Below, one piece after another: positions 1 through 5,281 of a stretch of DNA of 5,377 bases; within the stretch, counting starts at the first letter, position 1, and the number at the start of each line of letters is the position of its first letter. The notes under the pieces are model-generated. The model worked only from the letters and a program-made list of their open reading frames with translations. It made no database searches and was not told the origin of the DNA. This DNA comes from Bacteroidales bacterium UBA2764 (lineage in GTDB: Bacteria > Bacteroidota > Bacteroidia > Bacteroidales > Paludibacteraceae): the NCBI GenBank assembly GCA_002352705.1, contig DEIW01000073.1:1-5377 (forward strand). Direction: 5' to 3'. A program made the translations under genes and the position numbers.

Positions 1-21
1 AAATGAAAAATGAAAAATGAA
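1..21 (+). repeat. Three perfect tandem copies of a 7-bp unit (AAATGAA)
   Basis: AAATGAA occurs three times in a row at 1-7, 8-14 and 15-21, and may continue beyond the window edge. On the minus strand, the direction of xerD transcription, it reads as a U-rich run of UUCAUUU units. A related array in opposite orientation lies at 61-102, so the two can pair in the xerD transcript. I recall short A-rich heptad repeats between genes in Bacteroidales genomes but cannot assign this one to a named family. Confidence 0.75.
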
Positions 22-39
22 AGGACGAGTAGCCCTTTC
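5..39 (-). terminator. Probable intrinsic terminator downstream of xerD
   Basis: On the minus strand GAAAGGG (39-33) can pair with TCCTTTC (25-19) around the 7-nt loop CTACTCG, with one G-U pair at the loop end. It is followed at once by ATTTTTCATTTTT, a U-rich tail. The stem is short and has only two or three G-C pairs, so it would be weak. It sits about 40 nt after the xerD stop, where the end of this operon would be expected. The tail is made of the 7-bp repeat described separately. Confidence 0.5.
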
Positions 40-60
40 CAGCTATAGAATATGTGTCTT

Positions 61-102
61 TTCGCTTTCACTTTTCCATTCTCATCTTTCACTTTTCACT
101 TT
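61..102 (-). repeat. Six degenerate tandem copies of a 7-bp unit (AAAGTGA-like)
   Basis: Read on the minus strand from 102 to 61, the sequence divides into AAAGTGA, AAAGTGA, AAGATGA, GAATGGA, AAAGTGA and AAGCGAA, exactly 42 bp. The first three units lie inside the 3' end of xerD, and the third contains its TGA stop (84-82). The array is opposite in orientation to the AAATGAA copies at 1-21. The G of each AAAGTGA would face U rather than C in the folded transcript, so about 14 bp can pair as A-U, G-C and G-U in RNA, less well in DNA. Confidence 0.7.
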
Positions 103-1023
103 ATTAGCCGGATGGTATTGAAGAACGGCCTTGCGCAAGTCGGCTACGTCCACATGGGTATAAATCTCTGTGGTCGCCAAATCTTCGTGTCCGAGCAGTT
201 GCTGGATGATACGCAGATCGGCTCCGTTCTGCAGCAGATGTGTCGCAAACGAGTGTCTCAACGTGTGTGGAGAGACGGTCTTGACGATGCCTGCTTCTGC
301 GCATAACCGGCGAACGATAGTGAAAACCATCGCGCGCGTCATGGGGCGACCGTATCGGTTGACAAAAGCGATGTCTTTGGCTTCGGGTTTGAGAGGCCAT
401 GTAGCGCGTTCCTGCATCCAGTAGCCGAACCATTCTTCCGCTACAGGAGAGAGAGGGACAAGGCGTTGCTTGGAGCCTTTCCCCTCTATCAGCATATAAT
501 GTTCATCCGGATAGATCTGACTCAGACGCAGGTTGACCAGTTCACTGACGCGCAGCCCGCTGCCGTAGAGCATTTCCATCATAGCGCGGTTACGGTGACC
601 TTCATTCGAACTGAGGTCGATAGCCCCCATCATCCGGTTTACCTCATCGAGCGTGAGGACGGTAGGAAGATGCTTGGATTTCTTCGGACCCTCTAATAGT
701 TCAGAAGGATCTTGGTCGATATAATTTTTGTAAAGCAGAAAACGGAACCACGCGTGTATGCCGGCTAAGATACGTGCCTGAGAGGCTTCCGACTTGGTCT
801 CTTTGAATTGGTCGAATACAAATGCTTCCAGTTGCTCAAAATTCATATGTACCCAGTCGAGAGGCTTCCCGTTCTCGTCTGTGAACCGGGCTGTATATGC
901 GCGAAGCTTTGCCAAATCCATCTCGTAGGCCTCGATGGTATTGGGAGAGTAACCTCTCTCCAAACGAAGCCATGTATGGTATTCTTTCAGCAGCTGATCG
1001 TCTGATTTCAGGGGTTGGGCCAT
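82..1023 (-). CDS. xerD: Tyrosine recombinase XerD (XerC/D family)
   Basis: A site-specific recombinase of the Xer family, which resolves chromosome dimers at dif together with a partner recombinase. The 313-residue protein has an N-terminal SAM-like core-binding domain (about 10-105) and a C-terminal catalytic domain (about 120-300). All catalytic residues are visible: R158 in GSGLRVSEL, K182 in EGKGSKQRLVPL, H253 and R256 in HTLRHSFATHLL, H279 in LLGHEDL and nucleophile Y288 in EIYTHV. The spacing matches E. coli XerD (R148, K172, H244, R247, H270, Y279) with a 9-10 residue offset. The ATG start gives a normal N-terminus and overlaps the upstream ORF by 16 nt, suggesting translational coupling. 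The last residues (KVKSER) are encoded by a 7-bp repeat array and are probably not ancestral. XerD is favoured over XerC or an integron-like integrase from overall similarity and the housekeeping context, but the XerC/XerD distinction is not certain. Confidence 0.93.
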   Translation of the reverse strand: MAQPLKSDDQLLKEYHTWLRLERGYSPNTIEAYEMDLAKLRAYTARFTDENGKPLDWVHMNFEQLEAFVFDQFKETKSEASQARILAGIHAWFRFLLYKNYIDQDPSELLEGPKKSKHLPTVLTLDEVNRMMGAIDLSSNEGHRNRAMMEMLYGSGLRVSELVNLRLSQIYPDEHYMLIEGKGSKQRLVPLSPVAEEWFGYWMQERATWPLKPEAKDIAFVNRYGRPMTRAMVFTIVRRLCAEAGIVKTVSPHTLRHSFATHLLQNGADLRIIQQLLGHEDLATTEIYTHVDVADLRKAVLQYHPANKVKSER

Positions 1024-2729
1024 TGGATAAGCGTGTCGGGGTAGAGCGGTTCGTATGTGGTGGTATAACCGCCGGCATTTTGGTAATAGAGGGTGAACAG
1101 GATGCTATCGTTCCGCATCACAAAAGAACCCGAATCCACTATTTGGATACGGCTGATCTTATCATCGGTGATTTGCAGAATATAGATGCCATGCGGTGTG
1201 CCTTCATAATCCCTTCCCGGCAGAAAAGTATTGGGCAGGGTTGTGGTGTCGGAATGATAGGTACCTGCGGATAATCGTGTTCCGGAAACAAAGATATCCG
1301 AGATATACAGGTTATAACCGCTGCCTTTCATACGATGGTTCTCGTCCAGCGTCAATCCCTCCGAATAGAGGTCCAGCGCTACTACATGGCTCGGGACGGA
1401 GTCATAAAAACGGCCATATATCTCTTCGTATCCCAGATTGAACTCTTGCGGGAAATCTCTATGGACGGTAGGCTCGATACGCTGGCATGAGGAAATAAAG
1501 AGACATGCTACGAGCAAAAGGCCAGCTTTTCTTGTCGGATACCATGCTGCGATAAATCCTAACGAAAGCACCATTCCTGCTACGAGAAGAATATCTATAG
1601 CTTGTACTTGAACGGGATAGGCGGAGATGATATATTCCGTTCCGCTGCCTAAACTGAGCCATCCGAAGTGCTGCTGACCTAAACATAGCAGTACGCCTGC
1701 TGTCAGTCCGATAAGCGTACCTAGCAGGGAAATGAACCATCCTTCCAACAGGAAGATGCGCTGTATAGTGCGCTCGTCCGCACCGAGATGGGTGAGAATA
1801 CGGATATCTTCGCTCTTGTCGATGATGAGCATTGATAGTGAACCGATAATATTAAAACTGGCAATCAAAAGGATAAACACCAGCAGCAGAAATGTCAGCA
1901 GTTTCTCTATCCGAAGAATACGGAAGAAGTCAGCCTGCTGTTCATACCGGTCTAATACCCGGTATCCGGGACCCAGTAAATTTGAAATCCGGGATTTGAG
2001 ATTAGCAATCTTCACCCCTTCCTTAGGCTGTATACGTAGCGCTGAGGCGGTATAGGAATCGTATTCGAAGAGTCGCTGTGCCAAGGGAAGAGAGACCAGC
2101 ATCAGTTGGTCGTCATATTCTATCTGGTTGACCGCAAAAGTTCCGGCGATAAAAGCATGCTCATGGTTCAGCGATTGATCAGGACGCAGCATATTCACGC
2201 GTCCGGTACGTTTGGGCGCATAGAGATGCAGCGCACCGGTGAAATGAGCGCTGATACCTATCTGTGCAGCTAACCCGCGACCGAGTACCGCACGCTCAAA
2301 AGCACCATCCCACACAGAGTAAAAACCATCTGTGATGATGGAATCAATATGCGCTGTGCTGGCAAAAAGGCTGTCCACTCCCATCACGCGGGCAGGCATC
2401 TGATGGTCTTTATAGCGAACCAGAGCTGTTTGCTCCAGTTGCATAGAGATGGACTCCACATCCTCGCGCGCGTACAAAGAGACAATAGGAAGGGTATCGG
2501 TGCGGAGAGTCTGGCCTTGGCTTGGAACGACCTCTAATACGGGGTCGAACTCCGAGAACATCTGTTCCACTAACGCGCCAAAACCGTTCATCACGCTCAA
2601 TACGCAAATCATAGCTGCCGTTACAACAGCTATAGCTGCGGCACTGATGCCGGAGACAATATTTATGGCGTTATGCCCTTTTTTAGAGAAAAGATACCGC
2701 CAGGCGATATGGGTTTCGAAGATGGCCAA
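1008..2729 (-). CDS. FtsX/LolE-type ABC transporter permease fused in frame to a lipoprotein-like domain
   Basis: Residues 1 to about 402 are an FtsX/LolC/LolE-type permease. It has the family N-terminus (IAWRYLFSKKGHNAINIVS), TM1 about 21-46, a large periplasmic domain (about 48-270), TM2 about 277-303, TM3 about 325-350 and TM4 about 377-395. In Bacteroidetes such permeases usually end a few residues after the WYPxR motif, seen here at 396-400. The frame instead continues through RKAGLLLVACLFISSC into about 158 residues typical of an exported lipoprotein, giving 573 residues instead of about 400-415. Family members extrude substrates or release lipoproteins from the inner membrane, with an ATPase encoded elsewhere; the substrate cannot be told. 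The only reasonable start is TTG (2729-2727), with ATT just before it, and AAAGG lies 8-9 nt upstream. rbfA ends 21 nt upstream in the same frame, and the 3' end overlaps xerD. The permease is certain; whether the product stays fused is not. Confidence 0.85.
   Translation of the reverse strand: MAIFETHIAWRYLFSKKGHNAINIVSGISAAAIAVVTAAMICVLSVMNGFGALVEQMFSEFDPVLEVVPSQGQTLRTDTLPIVSLYAREDVESISMQLEQTALVRYKDHQMPARVMGVDSLFASTAHIDSIITDGFYSVWDGAFERAVLGRGLAAQIGISAHFTGALHLYAPKRTGRVNMLRPDQSLNHEHAFIAGTFAVNQIEYDDQLMLVSLPLAQRLFEYDSYTASALRIQPKEGVKIANLKSRISNLLGPGYRVLDRYEQQADFFRILRIEKLLTFLLLVFILLIASFNIIGSLSMLIIDKSEDIRILTHLGADERTIQRIFLLEGWFISLLGTLIGLTAGVLLCLGQQHFGWLSLGSGTEYIISAYPVQVQAIDILLVAGMVLSLGFIAAWYPTRKAGLLLVACLFISSCQRIEPTVHRDFPQEFNLGYEEIYGRFYDSVPSHVVALDLYSEGLTLDENHRMKGSGYNLYISDIFVSGTRLSAGTYHSDTTTLPNTFLPGRDYEGTPHGIYILQITDDKISRIQIVDSGSFVMRNDSILFTLYYQNAGGYTTTYEPLYPDTLIQWPNP
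1011..1535 (-). other. Lipoprotein-like C-terminal region with embedded signal peptide and lipobox
   Basis: Residues 399-573 of the permease ORF look like a complete lipoprotein lacking only its start codon. There is a charged start (T399 R400 K401), a hydrophobic run (402-412), the lipobox I412-S413-S414-C415 and a mature domain of about 158 residues. The mature part is rich in Tyr, Thr, Gly and Asp, with stretches such as GYNLYISDIFVSGTRLSAGTY and FLPGRDYEG that suggest a beta-rich secreted fold. I do not recognise a named family. No ATG lies in frame near the junction; TTG at 1517-1515 is the only alternative start and would remove the charged residues. Known rules put the mature domain outside the cytoplasmic membrane, and LspA could cleave before C415. 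Independent translation or a fused product are both possible. Confidence 0.6.
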
Positions 2730-2750
2730 AATCGTGCCTTTAGGCTGAGA

Positions 2751-3086
2751 TTAGCGATGAAGTAACTCATCAATGCGCTCCATACGGTCAATAGTCTCAT
2801 CCAAATGAAAGATAATCTCCGGTATGATACGCAGTTGATGGCGTTCCAAAGTACCGAGCTCACCGCGGAAACGGTGGGTGTTCTCTTCAATCAGCGTCAT
2901 TGTCTGACTCACCTTGTCCTGAGGAAAGATGGAGAGATAAATATGAGCAATAGAGAGATCAGGCGATACGCGCACTTCACTCACGGAAATAAGCGTTCCA
3001 TGCAGCGTGCGCGCGTACCGCAAAAGAATGTCGCTCATATCTTTTTGTATGAGACGAGCAATCTTGTGTTGTCTAGTTGACTCCAT
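2751..3086 (-). CDS. rbfA: 30S ribosome-binding factor A
   Basis: A small KH-fold protein that binds the 30S subunit and assists late 16S rRNA processing and cold adaptation. The 111 residues cover the usual family length (about 110-130). The N-terminus (RQHKIARLIQKDMSDILLR) and the central motif VSEVRVSPDLSIAHIYLSIFP are characteristic, as is the C-terminal IIFHLDETIDRMERIDELL, which matches the family's F-x-x-D-x-S/T-x-x-x-x-x-I-x-x-LL ending. The ATG overlaps the rpmH stop by one base (TAATG), so translation is likely coupled to that of L34. The permease ORF begins 21 nt downstream. Confidence 0.93.
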   Translation of the reverse strand: MESTRQHKIARLIQKDMSDILLRYARTLHGTLISVSEVRVSPDLSIAHIYLSIFPQDKVSQTMTLIEENTHRFRGELGTLERHQLRIIPEIIFHLDETIDRMERIDELLHR

Positions 3087-3244
3087 TAAAATTTGTGGCG
3101 TCCCTCGTCGGCGACAGTCAGTTTTTTACGACCTTTTGCACGACGTGCAGCCAATACACGGCGACCATTTGCGGTAGCCATTCTCTCCAAGAAGCCGTGT
3201 TTGTTACGACGCTTGCGTTGGGATGGTTGGAATGTACGTTTCAT
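3086..3244 (-). CDS. rpmH: 50S ribosomal protein L34
   Basis: A 52-residue basic protein beginning MKRTFQPSQRKRRNKHGF and containing RMATANGRRVLAARRAKGRK, the near-invariant L34 signature, then KKLTVADEGRHKF. L34 is a structural component of the large ribosomal subunit. It is the first gene after the promoter at 3301-3331. Its TAA stop shares its first base position with the rbfA ATG. In many bacteria rpmH sits beside dnaA/rnpA; here it is joined to rbfA, another ribosome gene. The short leader contains a hairpin that might be regulatory. Confidence 0.97.
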   Translation of the reverse strand: MKRTFQPSQRKRRNKHGFLERMATANGRRVLAARRAKGRKKLTVADEGRHKF

Positions 3245-3263
3245 TGTTCTTGTTCTATTTAAT

Positions 3264-3279
3264 GCCCTCTCACGAGGAC
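3264..3279 (-). promoter_or_regulatory. Leader hairpin with GUGA tetraloop ahead of rpmH
   Basis: In the rpmH leader the minus strand reads GTCCTC-GTGA-GAGGGC. The arms form a 6-bp stem with one U-G wobble, closed by a GUGA loop of the stable GNRA class. It ends 19 nt before the rpmH ATG, and the intervening stretch is A-rich. Ribosomal protein leaders often bind their own product, so autoregulation is possible, but no known L34 leader motif is being matched here. Confidence 0.4.
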
Positions 3280-3300
3280 GGGTTTATACAAAATGGGCTG

Positions 3301-3331
3301 CAAAGGTACTGCTTTTTTTTGACATGACCAA
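3301..3331 (-). promoter_or_regulatory. Bacteroidetes-type promoter for the rpmH-rbfA-permease-xerD operon
   Basis: The minus strand contains TTG (3331-3329), then 20 nt, then TACCTTTG (3308-3301), matching the primary Bacteroidetes sigma consensus TTG-N19/20-TAnnTTTG. The start point would fall near 3293-3296, giving a leader of about 50 nt before rpmH. It is the only gap large enough for a promoter between recO and xerD. Confidence 0.75.
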
Positions 3332-3361
3332 ATTTTTGACTACTTTTTTTTGTCTTTGACT
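3318..3361 (-). repeat. Three GTCAAA direct repeats around the promoter
   Basis: On the minus strand AGTCAAA occurs at 3361-3355 and 3341-3335, and TGTCAAA at 3324-3318. The first two are exactly 20 bp apart (two helical turns), the second and third 17 bp. The third lies between the -33 and -7 elements and the second just upstream of -33. The region is A/T-rich, which raises the chance of coincidence. They could be operator half-sites or part of an UP-like A-tract region. Confidence 0.35.
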
Positions 3362-3367
3362 GTTTTT

Positions 3368-3952
3368 TTAGTCAAAAACCTCCATTAAAATCTCCAGAGA
3401 CTTGGGTTCTTGCCATGTTTCTACATGCTCCGCGAAATAGTTGCATAAAGCGCGGAGCTGTTTCTGGCGTTCCTCTCGGGTAAGAGGAAGGACACCTTCG
3501 GTAATCAATGACAGGGGATTTGCGGAGTCTATCGCAAAGCCTAATCGGGATGCCAGCCCTACTAAAAAAAGGAGATGGAAATTTTGTGGCTTGTCAGTAG
3601 CATCCAGTGCTTGCACAGCTTCGGAAATATAGTCATACATCGGTTCGTCCGCCATCGGGTGACGTAATACATGGTATAGAACCTCGCTGATAAAGAGGAC
3701 AATAGTCCGTTTGTAGGGATCTGTGTCAATAGTGCGTGGAACGAAACTCAGTTGCGCCGTTCGGATAGAACGGTTATCCGTCGTGAGTTGGAGAAGGGAG
3801 AGAGGTGTATATCTTCCGGAGGTGTTTTTGCGTCCCATACCATATACCATATAATTAACGCGCCCGTATGCGCGCGTATAGGCATGCAGAACATGCGCTT
3901 TGTCGGAATGCGGCTGAAGGGACAGCACTATCGCATCAGTGGTGCTTAACAT
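3368..3952 (-). CDS. recO: DNA repair protein RecO (short form)
   Basis: RecO loads RecA onto SSB-coated single-stranded DNA in the RecFOR pathway. The N-terminal part (about 1-75) fits the RecO OB-fold, with TTDAIVLSLQPHSDKAHVLHAYT and GRVNYMVYGMGRK; the rest is helical, with FLVGLASRLGF (129-139) and the terminal motif PKSLEILMEVF, as in Bacteroidetes RecO. The ATG at 3952-3950 is chosen because the protein then begins at the conserved strand; a TTG at 3994 would add 14 unrelated residues and lengthen the overlap with the upstream gene. It overlaps the phosphoesterase gene by 17 nt. At 194 residues it is about 40-50 shorter than Bacteroidetes RecO as I recall it; the shortage appears to fall around residues 143-158. 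Confidence 0.85.
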   Translation of the reverse strand: MLSTTDAIVLSLQPHSDKAHVLHAYTRAYGRVNYMVYGMGRKNTSGRYTPLSLLQLTTDNRSIRTAQLSFVPRTIDTDPYKRTIVLFISEVLYHVLRHPMADEPMYDYISEAVQALDATDKPQNFHLLFLVGLASRLGFAIDSANPLSLITEGVLPLTREERQKQLRALCNYFAEHVETWQEPKSLEILMEVFD

Positions 3953-4859
3953 ACAGGCTGTCGAGAGCTGCCCCGTCACTAAGACGGTACACAATGAACT
4001 TGGCGGAGTCCGCGATAGAAAGTACGCCGTAGGTCTGTACCGTGTCCGTCTTCTCCGGCGTATAATGGAAACGCTGCTGTTTGAGCGGACCGGACGTGTT
4101 GAGTACTACGAACGGCGAACGGCGCATATAACTGTGGTCATGACCTGCCAGTACTAAATCAGCCTCTCCCAATGCATGGCGGAACGTAGCATAAATAAGC
4201 GTGTTAAACCGTCCTTTCGCGGCAGAGAATACCGGATGATGCATGATGACAACGGTATATCGGTTTCCGGCTGTGTTCATTGCATTGCGGAGCCATGTCA
4301 ATGTCCGCGTGAGATACACTATTCTAACCAGCGGGTTCGTATCGATGGCGATGAGGCGGAGGGACGGGAAATCGATGTAATAGGTTGCTCCAGGAACACC
4401 GGAAGGACCATTGTGCGGATAATCAAAAGCTTTTTCCCAGAACGGGGATAACTGTTTTCCAAGCCCTTTGGAATACTCATGATTTCCGGGGCAGGCTATC
4501 ACAGGCATGCCGTAGAGCATGCTGTGGGTCCATTCCCGCATTAGCAATTGGTAGTAGTAGTTTTGTCCCCTTTGCATCCAGTCGCCTACTTGAACAACTG
4601 CGTCCGCTTGCGGAACACGGACAGCCAGAGAGTCATAATCGGATCGTGTGAGACGATTATGGATGTCCCCTAATATAATCATGTCCAGAGATTCAGGCGT
4701 GGTGTCATGGACGATATACGAGAAACTCTCCTCTACGGTTTCTCCCGTCCATTTTGGTTCGTCAGGCATTCCGAACCACGCATGCCAGCGGATGACGCAT
4801 ACGATAGCGCCACCCGCTAACAAAAGCATGATTAATATGATACTAATCCACTTCCTCAT
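3936..4859 (-). CDS. Membrane-anchored calcineurin-like metallophosphoesterase
   Basis: A 307-residue member of the calcineurin-like metallophosphatase superfamily, hydrolysing phosphomono- or diesters with two metal ions. The five motifs are present: GDIH (D65, H67), GDW (D93), GNHE (N126, H127), HHP (H207, H208) and GHDH (H240, H242). An N-terminal charged start (MRKW) and one hydrophobic segment (about 5-23) predict a signal anchor with the enzyme in the periplasm. C21 is preceded by A-I-V, a poor lipobox, so an anchor is preferred. The ATG overlaps the stop of the DUF3127 gene by one base (TAATG), and the 3' end overlaps recO. The substrate is unknown; cyclic nucleotides, phosphoproteins or lipids are possible in this superfamily. 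Confidence 0.88.
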   Translation of the reverse strand: MRKWISIILIMLLLAGGAIVCVIRWHAWFGMPDEPKWTGETVEESFSYIVHDTTPESLDMIILGDIHNRLTRSDYDSLAVRVPQADAVVQVGDWMQRGQNYYYQLLMREWTHSMLYGMPVIACPGNHEYSKGLGKQLSPFWEKAFDYPHNGPSGVPGATYYIDFPSLRLIAIDTNPLVRIVYLTRTLTWLRNAMNTAGNRYTVVIMHHPVFSAAKGRFNTLIYATFRHALGEADLVLAGHDHSYMRRSPFVVLNTSGPLKQQRFHYTPEKTDTVQTYGVLSIADSAKFIVYRLSDGAALDSLYVKHH

Positions 4860-5278
4860 TAGAAGGGCAGATCACTGGTTCCATCGCCTGCAGAGGCGTC
4901 AAACGGATCGACAGCCGGCGCGGGCTGTGCCGCCGGAGCCGCAGGAGCGGTCACAGGAGCGGCTACGGGAGCTGCAGCGGGTGCCGGAGCGGTGGCAGCC
5001 TGGGTGGTGTCGCCCTGCTGGATGCGCCATGCGCGGATGGAGGTATACCAACGACCGTTGAACTCACGGCTCTCAATATCGAAACTAACCGTTACCAACT
5101 GGTCTATTTCGCAGGGGTTCTGTTTGATACGATCCTCGCCGAAGACCTCGAAATGCACCTTACGCGGGTACTGGTCGAGCGTCTCCAACACGTACGGCTG
5201 TACCTTCCATGGGTTGCCGTTACGGCCCACACCTTCCTGTGCGGGCAATACTTGTATGATTTTACCTACTACTTCCAT
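4859..5278 (-). CDS. DUF3127 protein, SSB-like OB-fold with acidic LPF tail
   Basis: A 139-residue protein whose N-terminal domain (1-88) matches the Bacteroidetes DUF3127 family: MEVVGKIIQVLPAQEG, GNPWKVQPYVLET, QYPRKVHFEVFGEDRI and VSFDIESREFNGRWYTSIRAW. The pattern resembles OB-fold ssDNA-binding proteins. An Ala/Pro-rich linker (about 93-123) leads to VDPFDASAGDGTSDLPF, close in form to the SSB C-terminal tail (DDIPF) that docks SSB partners, RecO among them. A role in binding single-stranded DNA is inferred, not proven for this family member. The ATG lies 3 nt after the pgk stop, with AAAGGAG 8 nt upstream. The linker DNA (about 4910-5000) is GC-rich with many GGAGC words, unlike the rest of the window. 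Confidence 0.85.
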   Translation of the reverse strand: MEVVGKIIQVLPAQEGVGRNGNPWKVQPYVLETLDQYPRKVHFEVFGEDRIKQNPCEIDQLVTVSFDIESREFNGRWYTSIRAWRIQQGDTTQAATAPAPAAAPVAAPVTAPAAPAAQPAPAVDPFDASAGDGTSDLPF

Positions 5279-5281
5279 AGT

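Noticed and set aside
897..1274. Open frames on the plus strand, for example 897-1274 and 4648-5061
   Set aside because: They lie antisense to well-supported conserved genes, show no family motifs or plausible start context, and are best explained as frame shadows.
1978..2012. A period-7 pattern (AAATTTG AAATCCG GGATTTG AGATTAG) with a small palindrome inside the permease gene, like intergenic repeats encoding ISNLKS-type peptides
   Set aside because: The encoded segment (KIANLKSRISNLLG) matches the expected position and length of the periplasmic helix in this family, so no insertion is needed. Possibly coincidence, although it shares the 7-bp period with the repeats at 1-102.
3355..3376. 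Terminator for recO
   Set aside because: The inverted repeat is followed on the minus strand by A-rich sequence, not a U tract, so it does not fit an intrinsic terminator in the direction of transcription.
3953..3994. Longer RecO start at a TTG (14 extra residues)
   Set aside because: The added residues have no similarity to RecO N-termini and would lengthen the overlap with the phosphoesterase gene; the ATG at 3952 starts at the conserved strand.
4796..4799. Lipobox at C21 of the phosphoesterase
   Set aside because: The residues before the Cys are A-I-V; a Val at -1 is not accepted by the usual lipobox, so a transmembrane anchor is the better reading.
4910..5000. GC-rich GGAGC-word tandem repeat
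   Set aside because: It encodes the Ala/Pro linker of the DUF3127 protein; the DNA pattern follows from low-complexity coding and shows no independent periodic unit.
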